Of a stretch of 64,000 nucleotides of DNA, positions 48,410 to 59,520 are shown piece by piece (the stretch's first letter is position 1; every line of letters begins with the position of its first letter). The stretch lies in NCBI GenBank assembly GCA_019321725.1, contig CM033107.1:14623445-14687444 (forward strand). The letters run 5' to 3'. The notes under the pieces were generated by a model, which searched no databases, had not been told where the DNA came from, and saw nothing but the letters and a program-made list of their open reading frames with translations. The position numbers were made by a program, and so were the translations under genes. Source of the DNA: Paulownia fortunei. Lineage: Eukaryota; Streptophyta; Magnoliopsida; Lamiales; Paulowniaceae.

Positions 48410-50062
48410 TTTAATAGCCAAACCTCACACTACTCACTTGACCAATATGAATAATGCATTACGTGCTAATTTCATATGCTACTTGCATTTCTATTGACAT
48501 TGTATAATTTATTTTATTTTATACGATATTTTTTAACATTAAACTTAATTTTGAAGCTCTTGCACGGTATTAGTTATTGAATTTCCTAATCTAAGTAGTT
48601 GATTTTATATTGAAATAAGAACAAAATGAGGTTGATCAATATTGGATATAGATGGGATATATAGGTTATAATTTTGGAAGTGTTAAAAGTGTTAATAGTA
48701 AGCTTATATGGTTTGATTCGATTTTATCTAGGTATTTCAAAAGCATATAAGGGCAAATTACATATTTGGGACATTGGACATAAGATACTATGATTGAAAG
48801 GTGATATTACAATATTCATTTATATATAAGATTATATAATTTTTAATATGGATAATTATTCAAGAATCGGTTGTCAATCGGGTAAGAAATTAAATGAACG
48901 ACTAGAAAATTAACATATGAATTATCTATGGGATCTTATGGTAATTAAAATAGGATGAAATAAAATTAATGTGTAGTAAGATACATCTGATCTAAGCTTG
49001 AAATATGGGTGAAATGTCAGATTTATACTATAACTTGTCACATTATTCTTGCTACCAAGCTTAAGCAAGCACCTCAAGTGCCACCTCAAGCTTTCCTTCA
49101 CCCTTAAGCCATGACCAGACCCTCATTTAAGCTATTTTCAGCTCCAAAATACACACCTTAAGGTCTCCAAGTGCTCTAAATTGATTCCCAATTGAAATAA
49201 AAGCAAGAAAAGCAAATGAGAAGTGATTACTATCAAGTCTAACCTCAAAATTTGCATAGGTAACACTTACCTACGATTTTGCCTTTGGTTTTTAGAATAT
49301 TATGAATGATTTTATTCTATATTAAGCTTTCAATATCTCTTATAAAAGTGTTAGAAAATTTTTAGTTAGACTTTAGTGCTCAAAGAAAGGGTTTTTGATG
49401 ACAAACACTTAATAGGAAATACTTGTGGCAGAAATTGTCACCTTGCCTTTTTCTTGTGTTTTAGACTTCAAAAGTGTATGGTATGTTGACTAAAATCTAT
49501 AAGAGTATTGGAATAAATTTTCATTGGTTAGAAATTGAAATAGGTCATGATATTGAAGAGATGCTCAAAACTGTCACCAATAAATTTCTGATTTTAATAG
49601 GACTAGTTTTGCAGCATTAAATCCATTATTTCTGGTAAGACTATAACCTAGTTCTATTTTTGTATATGTTATCTAAGTGTGGTAAAAATTTGGGAGTGAT
49701 TGAAAATATGTAAGGGTGCCAAAACTATTAATGTCATGAAGTGCGCAAAATTGTCACGGTAGAAAAAATCTATTTCAGTATGCTGTGAAGGGAGCTGAAC
49801 TTGAGAAACTATATCCATGAGTTTTAGCCATTCTATGACATGGTTACATTTGGTTTTATGTTATCTAAGTGTGATAAAAATTAAATGAATATGCCTATGG
49901 GTATCAAAATCATCATGCAAATTAATATGACAGCAAAAAAATATGAAATTATAAATCTGTTTCATTTGGTTCATTAACATGTTCCAACATAGATGGGTAC
50001 ATTTGATCCCTAACATTTAGGGGGATGTTATAAGAGTTATATTGCATTAATTAAATGATGTT
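48410..50062 (+). repeat. Chromovirus LTR B, 3' part missing
   Basis: Begins TTTAATAGCCA (aligned to TGTAATAGCCA) right after the chromodomain stop. It follows LTR A closely, including GTGCGCAAAA near 49741 and TTAGGGGGATGTTATAAG near 50016. It has one internal deletion near 49500 relative to LTR A. The match ends abruptly after GCATTAATTAAATGA at about 50062. Confidence 0.85.
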
Positions 50063-50079
50063 AGTATCCATCTCATATT

Positions 50080-50280
50080 TTGAAAAATGAACCTATAGAG
50101 CTAAAAGCAGATTTGAGTTATGAAGAAAGACTTGTAGAGATTCTTCTACGAGAAGTAAAACAACTAAGAAATAAAAAGATCCCATTAGTTAAAGTATTAT
50201 GGAGAAATCAGTCAACAGAAGAAGCTACTTGGAAAAGGGAAGATGATATGAAAGTTAAGTATCTAGAACTCTTTTGGTAA
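50080..50280 (+). pseudogene. Chromodomain C-terminal piece of a second chromovirus copy
   Basis: An open frame of 66 codons reads PIELKADLSYEERLVEIL, then LRNKKIPLVKVLWRNQS and EEATWKREDDMK, the C-terminal end of chromovirus integrase with the tail of its chromodomain. In the family this part is thought to guide insertion by binding chromatin. Unlike the homologous piece at 48190-48409 it has no stops. It is fused on its left to truncated LTR B and is followed on its right by a purine tract (GAGGAAAAAA) and LTR C. The rest of that element is deleted, so it cannot be a working gene; its ATG is fortuitous. Confidence 0.85.
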
Positions 50281-50316
50281 GTAAATTTCGAGGACAAAAT
50301 TTTAATGAGGAAAAAA

Positions 50317-52310
50317 TGTAATACCCAAGCCTCACATTACTCACTTGGCCAATATGATTCATGCACTATATGCTACTTATATGCTATTTTGTATTAACAT
50401 TTACATGGCATCTTATATAGTGTTATTAATCGTTAGACCTCTAATGCCATCACTTGATGTTGGTGGTTAAGATCCTATAACCTAATTAAGTAATTTTATA
50501 TTTAGAGAAGAAAAAGAGTAGGTTGGTCAATATATTGGATATTCATAGGTTATATATTATAATTTTGGAAGTGTTAAAGGCGTTACTAGTAAGGTTAAAT
50601 AATTCGATTCAATTAGATCAAGGTGTTTTAAAAGTATACATCCATGAATTAACATACTTGAGATACTAGACATGATATAATGTGATTTAAATTTCATATT
50701 ACAAGGTTCATATGTGCATATGATTTTATAAATGCAAACTAGATAATCATTTAAGAATCGGATGTTAATCGGTATAGAGACCGAATGAACGATTAAGAAA
50801 TTAGGGCAAACATTTATTATCCGATCATACGGCCATTAAAATAGACTGTAAATAGATAAATAAATACTGAGAAACACTAGATTAAAGCTATATAAGGTGT
50901 GAATAATATCATATTTGAACCACCACTTAACACCTCAAGCTTTGCCAACTCAAGTTACCACCTCAACCTTTTTGCATTTCTATCCTTGAACCATGACCAA
51001 AAATCATTTTCTGAGATATTTCACCTCCAAAACCTCCATATTAGATTTTATAAGTTTCTCTCAAGTGATTCCAAGCAAAAGAAAAAGTGAAGGAAACAAA
51101 GGGAAGTAAGGAAGAGCAAGTAGAAGTTTAAATTTGTGCTTAGGTGAGCTTAACTCATATTTTTAATTTAAGTTCCTGAATTGTTTGAGGGTTTATGATT
51201 TTTAAAAATTCTATTATTGTTTAAAATCATGTTAGGATGTTATCTATGGTCTTATAATTCATAAAAGAGGGATTTTTAGTTGCAAAATCACAATAGAAAT
51301 CAATAGGGACAGAAACTAAATACTTGCTGGTTTTTGTTTTTAAAGGTTTATATATGTATAATAACTTGATTAAAACCTATATATTTCACCATATATGTGT
51401 TTATATATAATTTTAGGTGATATATGTAAGTTTGGAGATGCTATAAACTGAAATATAGTTTGATATTTAAAGAGACACTCAAAACTATAATGATAGAACT
51501 TACAGTTTTTGTGTTGCGATAAGTTGGTTGGTTTTGCTGAGGTAAATCAGTGATTTTAGGAAATTATAAAATATGATTACATTTCTCTATATTTTAGCTA
51601 AGTGTGGTAAAAATTTGGGAGTGATTGGATATGCTTAGGGATGTCAAAATTATCATGCAACTAAATTGGACAATAAGAAAATATAAAAATGTGAATCTGT
51701 CACATTTGATAACCTAGCATGTTTCAACATAGACATGTTTCTATTAAGTGTTAACAATTAGGTACATGATATTAGAGTTATAATACTTCAATTATATGAT
51801 ATTTACATGTATTTAAGATGAGAAATTAAGGTATTTGAGGGACTATATTGTGTTTTAGTCTGTAAAAGCTTGATTGTTACCTAGATAACTTGGTGTTTAA
51901 GGTTTTAGTATGATAGTTTATGCTTTCAACTTGCCAAATTGGGAATGGTGCTTGATGTTGGATAATATTACAGGCTATTTTACATCTAAAATTGGAGGGA
52001 AAATAATAAACAAATCTAGACTATATTATAGTTTATTGTATTATATTAGTGACTTTATCTTGTATATCACTTTCAAAACTCCTTTGTGATAGAGAGTTTG
52101 AGTTTGTGATGGTTTTGATAGACCTTGTTAATGTTTTAATAACTACCTATGTATATACAGTGTTACAGGATGTGAAATTACTTTACTTTTATCAATATTT
52201 TGTCAAACTAACCAAGAAAAAACAAGTTATACATATGCATACATGCACAAATTATGTTGCACAAGTTGTTTATATATATATGTATACATGTTGTTAGGAG
52301 GTTGTGATAA
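50317..52310 (+). repeat. Chromovirus LTR C, more diverged, 3' end unclear
   Basis: Starts TGTAATACCCAAGCC after the purine tract. It matches LTR A with more substitutions and gaps up to about 52000 (blocks ACATCTAAAATTGGAGG, GATAGACCTTG less certain). The last 300 bases are not clearly LTR. It is followed at 52331 by a primer-site-like word of a copia LTR on the other strand. Confidence 0.75.
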
Positions 52311-52330
52311 TATCCGAGTGTGGTAACCTA

Positions 52331-52343
52331 GTTTCTGATGCCA
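52331..52343 (-). promoter_or_regulatory. Decayed tRNA-iMet-type primer site
   Basis: Minus strand TGGCATCAGAAAC, two changes from TGGTATCAGAGC in the first 12 bases, one base inside the LTR at 52345-54244. It shows the LTR is a 5' LTR whose interior, to the left, is lost. Confidence 0.6.
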
Positions 52344-52344
52344 C

Positions 52345-54244
52345 TATTAGGTTCACAAAATCACAGGACTATACACAATGGAAATTTAAAATTTAAATCA
52401 TACATGCATAACAATTATACAATCAGTCCCAAATTTGATGCGATTTTTTGTTGTTCCTGGATATTTCATTTAACTAAAAGAAAAGAAGTTCGCGATTATA
52501 CGATTTGATAACACTCCGGATATTGAAGAGGATTTAATCAATTCAAATTGTAGCAGAGTTCAAGAACAAGTTCGCCATAGGAATCCAAACATCTTTTCTC
52601 TAATGGTATCCACACGATGAGCAAGATCACCATTTTGATATCTCTCCTAGAAGATACCAAACCTTATCCCTAAACTAGAATTTATGTGTATGCTGATTAA
52701 TTCCAATAACAACTCCATGATAATAGAATTAATTAGATTGTACGTAAATCTCCTAGAACCAAACTGATAGAACTAGACTAAAGAAAATATAGAGAAAAGA
52801 CAAACAACTTTTTTGCACTAGAAGAGAGAAATGGTCGATTTTTGTTACTTCTCAAGCATCTAAAAATCATCCCTTGCAATGGTGTATTTATACACCTTCA
52901 CACCTTGACCTATTCCTATTAACTCTCTAACCTCGTTCCATATTTATCTCTTATTTATTTATATCCATGACATTTTTTAGGTTAGTTTCCTATTAAGACT
53001 CAAAGTCTTAAATGATTCTTATCCAATACATGGTGTCTTTGATTCATAATCAAAGACCACCAATGGGCCTCTCCTACGAGCTCATTAATGATTGTGCCTC
53101 TTGATTAATTAATCCCGATTAATTAATCAATCCAAATTAAATAATTCTAGTGGACCACCTAATCAAATTAGGTCCAATATAAATAATTCAATTATTTATA
53201 TTTAGTTAAAGGAATTTAAACCTTAAATTAGTTAAGGCATATTAATTAATTGATCCAATCAACTAATTAATAACTCCTAAATGAGCTCCTAATTCCATAT
53301 GTCCAATTAAATAATCCTCCTATTTAATTAGATAAATTAATTTAACTATTTTAATAATTCTAGCTTCAAGTTATTTCATCACTATTAATCGACTTGATCT
53401 AACTACTTGGATTTAATTATAGATAGAAGTGATCTATCTCGTTTTATGTGTGATTCATTAGGTTCACAACTAAGCTAATAGTGGCTTGTAAATTTTACAA
53501 CTTAGTGAATATATAAATATATTCTGATTAATTGATCCAATCAATTAATCCGTCTTGAAACTAACCCCTTAATCATAAGAACCACACAAGTTAAGAAAAG
53601 TACCTAGCAGTGCATCTTGACTCCTAGTCTTAGGTAAAATAGCAAGTGAACCTATTTTGTTATGAATAACGTGCAAGTCCAGTCGTCAACTAACCTCCTG
53701 ACTAAGTATAGGGTATGGATTATTAGTCGAAACCCTATTTGACTTAATAACTATGATTTCATTTCTAGTCTCATGGAATTGGGAAATACATCAAAGCATA
53801 CGATGTTGTGCACAAGGCTACAATGGAGCCTCAAGTCAAAGGACTAACTCATGCACTATCATCTATGAAAAATTCTCATTCGACAAACAACATTTATAGT
53901 GAGAATTTTCCATAGGCATGTTCGGTGTGCTTGTTCCCTATGAGACATCTTTCTTTCAAGCATGCATTTTATGCGAGAGTGTTTTCAATCATATCAATAT
54001 CCCATCTCATTAAACCTATGACTCAGAATGAATTTAAGACCAAAGTTATAGAAGCATGTTCCATGATCCCCATCATATGCACAACCATGTCTTGTAGCTA
54101 AGTATGGTCTAGGAACTTTATCCTAATTGACAAGATGCAATAACGATAAAGAAAATGGCAATTCTATTAATAGATTTCAATTAAGATCATTTTTACAAGA
54201 GTATTCAAGCGGCCAATAGTTCGCTCGTCGGGCACTACTTTGAC
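52345..54244 (-). repeat. Copia-type 5' LTR (family B), minus strand
   Basis: About 1.9 kb, starting (minus strand) TGTCAAAGTAGTGCCCGACG at 54244, the same end as the LTR at 20480-22760, and ending next to the decayed primer site. It contains the ACAACTAAGCTAATAGTGG island near 53468. Its interior is absent. Confidence 0.8.
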
Positions 54245-54281
54245 AAATGTGACCAGGAATGGAATCATAGTTAATATGTCA

Positions 54282-55663
54282 ATGAGGATTTCAACTAATA
54301 ATCCATGCCATAGACTTAATTAAGAGATTAGTTAATAAAAGGATTGGACTTGCATGGTACTCGTAATAGAAATAGGTTCCTTTGCTAATTCACCTAAGAC
54401 AAGGTAGTCAAGATATACTATTAGGTACTTCCCTTGACTTGTGAGGTTCTTGAAATTAAGGTTTTAAATTCAAGATAAATTAATTAATTATTCAGAATAT
54501 ATTTTTATATTTTCACTAAGTTGTAAAATTTGGAACCCCATTGCTAGCTTAGTTAAGAACCTAATGGGTTACACACAAAACGAGGTAGATCACTACTATA
54601 TAGAATATCATCCAAAGAATTGGACCAAGTATGTTAATTAATTAACTTGGAGGTAGAATTAATTTAAAGAATTAAATTAATTCATCCAATTAAATAATAA
54701 GATTATTTATTTGGACCTAATAAGGATTAGGGGTTCTTTGGGAGAAATTAATTAATTGATTGAATCAATTAATTAATGGACCTTAAATTAATTTAAAGGG
54801 TAAAGTTAATTTAATGAATATAAATAATGAGATTAATTATATTGGGCCTATTTAGTTAGGTGGTCTTATGAAACCAATCTAATTAGGCTCGATTAATTAA
54901 TAAAGATTAATTAATAAGCAAGCCCAATGTTAACTGGCCCATAGGACAAGTCCAATGGTAATCTCTAATTATGAATTAAAGGCTTCTTGTCTTAGATTGA
55001 AATCAATTAAACTTTGAGTTGTAATAGGAAAATAATCAAAGACGTGTCTTGGATAGAATCAAACTGGAGATAAATTTGAAAGGGACTTAGAGACCTAATG
55101 AGATTAGGTTAAAGATTAAAAGGTGTATAAATACACCTAGTATGGGGTCCGAATTCTTGTTGGAGAACATAAGTAAACTCCGCCCCTTGCTCTCAACATT
55201 GTACACGCATCCTTCACTTATTTTCTCTCAAGTTTTTGTTCTGTTAATTAGTTCCAAACCTTTTGATATTTGATTAATTTTCTTATCACTAGTTGATATT
55301 GAAATTAGTCAACACTCCCAAATTCTAGATTAGAAAGAAAGATATAATATCTTGTAGCAGAGATATTAAATTATGGTCTCACTCATCAAGTGGATACTAT
55401 CATAGGGAAGATGTTTGGATTCAAACGATGAACCCTATTTTTGATTTAGGCACAATTTGAATCGTTCAAGTTAGCTTCATCAATTGGAGTGCTCAATTTA
55501 GTTATAATCATGAAAACCTTTATTTTTAATTAAATAAAGAATTCAGGTGTGAACTGATTAATCAAAACAAATCCAGGATAATATGTAATAAATAGTTTAT
55601 TGCATGTTTAAATCTTAAATTTTTGCTGCTCTTTGTCTCACGATTTTGCAAAACTAAACATTA
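54282..55663 (+). repeat. Copia-type LTR, plus strand, lacking its first part
   Basis: Homologous to the reverse complement of 52345-53740, so it forms an inverted pair with the previous LTR. Matching blocks: TTTCAACTAATAATCCATGCC near 54284, the GCTAGCTTAG island near 54545, and the end GATTTTGCAAAACTAAACA at 55645-55663. The first 500 bases of the LTR are missing. Confidence 0.75.
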
Positions 55664-57112
55664 GCATATGGTGAAATGGAAAAATTTTACACAACAAAAG
55701 GCATCAGGCACAGGCTTTCAGCAGCTAGAACTTCTCAACAAAATATAGTTGCTGAGAGAAGGAACATAACTCTTACAAAAGTTGTGAGAACTTGTTGAAT
55801 TAATTAAAACTTCCAAAGATTCTGTATTAAAGCTACAAATAAAACTAGCTATACTCAGAACCAATGTACAATCAACAAGTTGAACAATAAGACATCGTAT
55901 GAGTTATGGAAAGGAAGAAAGCCTAATATCTTTTACTTTCAATATTTGTGTGTGAGTGCTACATTCACAACAATGAAAAGGAAAAACTCCATGTTTTTTA
56001 TGCTAAAGTAAATGAAGAAGTATTCCCAGGCTACCTTGCAAGAAGAAAAGCCTTTATGGTCATTAATAAAATGACCTTAATTGTTTAAGAATCCTTTCAT
56101 GTTGTCTTTAATGAAGAGGATCAAAAAGTGAACATTTTAACTGCTAGATGTAGAGAAAATCTAGACAACACAGCAATTCAAAAGAAATATTGATCTTCAG
56201 TGGTGTGTGGAGCAACTTGAAGATGTTATCCCTATTATCAATTTCAACAGCAAAGAGGATGACATACACCCAAGCATATTAGTTTGACATAACAAAATAA
56301 TCAAGGAGCAATCAAGTCAACTAAAGGTCAGTCAATTGTAATTCAACCTAACAAGGTCAGAACACCAACCACTAGTTTAGAGATTATCCACTAGAGTTGG
56401 TAACTCAATCACCAACCACAAGAGTCAGAACAAGGTCTGCAATGCTAAATGAAATAATGTTTCTTGTATTGTTTTGCAAATAGAGCATGGAAGAATCATT
56501 AAAGGACTCATACTAGATCAAAGCTATGCAAGAGAAACTCAACCAAGTCAAAAGAAGTAAAGTTTGGACACTGGTTCCATGACTAAATCATCAAGGATTT
56601 ATTGGAACCAAATGGATCTTTTAAAACAAGATAGATGAGCAAGGAGTTGTCAAAAAAAATAAAGCAAGATTGGTTGCAAAATGGTATTCATTTTGTAGCA
56701 AGACTCGAAGCAATCAGGATTTTTCTTCTTTATGCAGCTTAGAAAGATATCACAATCTATCAAACAAATGTCAAAAGTGCATTCTTAAATGGAAAACTAC
56801 AAGAAGAAGTGTACTTAGAGCAACCTCCTAGATTTTTCATCAACTATCTAATGGAGTACCTCTATAGACTAGACAAAGTGCTCTATAGATTAAAGCAAGC
56901 ACCGTGAACCTCGTATGAAACACTATCTTAATTTTTCTTACAGAAAAGGTTCACCAAAGGTATAGTAGACACAACTTTACTCAAATTATAGTAGGAATAA
57001 AATAATTCACTTGTTCACATTGACAGATATTATGGTTGGGTATACTAATATGAAGTTGTGAAAGAAATTTTCAAAGCTTATGCAGACAAAACTTGAAATG
57101 AGCATGATGGGG
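55664..57112 (+). pseudogene. Ty1/copia integrase-RT remnant, runs into the N gap
   Basis: Near 55700-55900 frames read SQQNIVAERRN and LNNKTSYELWKGRKPN, the C-terminal side of copia integrase including its catalytic Glu block. RT follows: GFIGTKWIFK near 56600, then TNVKSAFLNGKLQEEVYLEQPPRF near 56770-56840, LYRLKQAP near 56885 and, shifted, KFSKLMQTKLEMSMMG just before the gap. The KSAFLNG...EQPPGF style suggests a SIRE-like copia lineage, different from the other two copia families here. Frameshifts and stops throughout; gag and protease are missing between LTR and integrase. Confidence 0.75.
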
Positions 57113-57212
57113 NNNNNNNNNNNNNNNNNNNNNNNNNNNNNNNNNNNNNNNNNNNNNNNNNNNNNNNNNNNNNNNNNNNNNNNNNNNNNNNNNNNNNNNN
57201 NNNNNNNNNNNN
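57113..57212. other. Assembly gap, 100 Ns
   Basis: Exactly 100 Ns, the usual placeholder for a gap of unknown size. Left of it a SIRE-like copia RT is cut off; right of it the RT of a different copia family begins mid-gene. The two sides are therefore not continuous parts of one gene. Confidence 0.98.
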
Positions 57213-58319
57213 CAAATAGAACCATCAGGACAAACAAGGTGTGAACTAAAAAAATCCTTGTATGGCATCAACAATCTTGAAGGGTATGGTCTGAGAGGTT
57301 CGGAAGGGCAATGGAGAGCCATGGTTATATCCAAAGCCAAGTTAATCACATGATGTTCTACAAACATACTAGAAATAATTAATTGGTTGTTCTAATTTTG
57401 TATGTGGATGACATAGAAATACTGGTGAGGACAATGTAGAGATTGAGAACTAAACAAAAAATTGGCACATGAATTTGAAAAAAATGATTTGAGGGTTCTA
57501 AAATACTTTATGGTGATGGAATTTGGAAGATCAAATGAAGGTATTTTATTCAACCAACAAAAGTATGTCCTGGACTTACTAGGTGAAATAGGCATGGTTG
57601 AAATCAGGATAGCAGAAACCCCACAAAGCATAACCTAAAGTTGCGACCTATCGAAACAAAAGACGTGATAGATATGGAGAAATACCAAAGACTCATATGC
57701 AGGCTCATCTACCCATCACATACTTGACCTGATATACCTTTGGTTATGAGTGTGGTGAGTTAGTTTATGAACTAACATGGTTCAGAACAGTTAGAAGCTG
57801 CTTATAGAATTATGAGGTATCTAAAGTGGATGCCTAAATAGGATTACTCTTCAAGAAATGAGGACACCTACATATAGAGGCCTATATAGATGCAGACTGG
57901 ATAAGAAGTGTTATGGACAAGTGGGTGGTAATCTTGTTACTTGGAGGAGCAAAAAAATGAATGTAATATCTAGAATGAATGCTGAAGTTGAGTCTTATGG
58001 GATACGTTAAGTGATGTGGATAAAGAGACTACCAGAAGATTTTAAGATTATGATTCCTAGTTCGATTGAGTCTATTGTGATAACAAAGTTACAATTTTTA
58101 TTGCTCACAACTCGGTCCTCCATGGTAGAAGGGAGCATGTGGAAGTGGACAAGCATTTCATTGAGGAGAAACTTGACAATGGAATAATTTGTATGCTATG
58201 TATTCCAACAGTTTATCAAGTTGCAGTTATTCTTGCAAAAGGATTGCATAAAAAGCAATTTGAAAGTCTCGTTAGTAAGCTTGCCATGGAACACATCATC
58301 ATGCTAGTTTGAGAGGGGG
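57213..58319 (+). pseudogene. Mirror copy of the small-LTR copia RT/RNase H
   Basis: Counterpart of 9493-10599. Plus-strand frames show KKSLYGIN, SNEGILFNQQKYVLDLLGE, then RNase H blocks with GGNLVTWRSKK and VITKLQFLLL, ending KQFESLVSKLAME-like before a polypurine tract (GAGAGGGGG) at 58311-58319. Stops and frameshifts are the same as in the left arm. The upstream RT and integrase present at 10600-11560 are missing because of the gap. Confidence 0.8.
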
Positions 58320-58524
58320 TGTGGAAAAGAATAAAATCCTGAATTGATTTAACAATCTTTGTTTCCTAATGTATAAGAGTTTATTTCCTTATTTCTAAGA
58401 GTCATTGTAGTTATTCTATTATTTCATTTTCTTTAGTTTTTGTTTTTCCTCTCTATATGAAGAGATGAATATGATTTTGTCTTTGTATTGTAGAAAAATG
58501 TCTCTTAATTTACCTTTTCTATCA
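58320..58524 (+). repeat. Mirror copy of the copia 3' LTR
   Basis: TGTGGAAAAG to ATCA, 205 bases, counterpart of 9288-9492. Confidence 0.8.
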
Positions 58525-58586
58525 ACTTTTAATCATGCAATTAAAAATTAAAATTATGTATCGCACTCACTAAATACGTAGTTATA

Positions 58587-58643
58587 GATGATTACTTGTG
58601 TGAGAGATTCAATCTCAACTTGTCACACAAACATGTAGTCATC
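58587..58643 (-). repeat. Mirror copy of the hairpin module
   Basis: Reverse complement of 9169-9225, with arms TTGTGTGA and TCACACAA preserved. Confidence 0.7.
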
Positions 58644-59520
58644 ACCCAAAGCATCAGAAAAATATAAAAAGTTTACTCACAACTAGTAAAGCAAAATTAA
58701 AAAATTGGTCTTGTAACTATAGAGGAGGGAACGATCATTTTAGAATTTAGATAGGCAACTTGCGTACTTTAATTTTTAATTATTTTCAAATTAAGGATAA
58801 ATTTCATTAGAAATTGGAAAATTGGCTGGAACATCACACATTTCATGCACGTGAGTTGAAAAAATTAGGAATTTTATATTTTTCGGCCATTTTATCCTAC
58901 TTGGACCTAACCTGGCCTCGGTAGACGATAGAGAAAGCTGACTTAGAAAAATACAAGTCACTCGGGTGATGACGTGGGAAAAAAACTAGGTGGACACAAT
59001 TTGGAAGGAGAACTTAACATCCTCCATCTTATATGATATCTTCTCCCAAGATTTGGGTGAAAAAAATGGGAGATTACCTATATCAAACTTAACACCTTCC
59101 ACTCAAAAATTTAAAATTCCCGGTCCCTCTGAATCACTCAGCCTAATCCAGAAATTCAAGTTGAAGAATCTCTAGAAGAATATAGAACAATGGTACTTGT
59201 TCGAAGCCAAAGCACTTGGATTTGCCTCTTCGTCAACACCATAAGTTTTTTCTGATTAATTTATAATAAATCAAATGTTTAGTTTAATAATTAACAGTAA
59301 TATGATTAATAACTTTTTTGGTACACAACTTCTGCTGTTTAGTTTATTATTATGAAAAACACTATATTATTAATGTGTGGTTCATAACTTATTTATTAAA
59401 GTAAAAAATTGGGTCCAATTAATTTTTCATGCATTTATTTATAGTTTCTGTTTGTTGTTGTTTGCTGTTTTTTTATTTTTTTTATATTTTTTTTTAAACA
59501 TATGGGATTGTGCTGTTTAG
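58644..59520. other. Mirror of the MULE 5' flank, no gene seen
   Basis: Counterpart of 8292-9168, including the 61-codon frame at 58990-59175, which encodes the same peptide as the left arm. Confidence 0.5.

Larger units (their letters stand above)
38194..50062 (+). mobile_element. Chromovirus (Ty3/gypsy with chromodomain), nested and decayed
   Basis: LTR A (38194-41177 plus 45019-45072, split by nested insertions), a tRNA-iMet-type primer site, a shortened internal region (45088-48409) and LTR B (48410-50062, truncated). The TGTAATA...CC LTR start, the GAGTGGTATCAGAGC junction and the chromodomain are typical of the Tekay/Del group of plant chromoviruses. Uninterrupted, LTR A would be about 3.0 kb. 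Confidence 0.85.

Noticed and set aside
57007..57367. Minus-strand frames running through the N gap
   Set aside because: They are artefacts of translating Ns and join unrelated contigs.
56990..58319. One copia element spanning the gap
   Set aside because: The RT blocks on the two sides belong to different copia families, and the right side is the exact mirror of 9493-10599.
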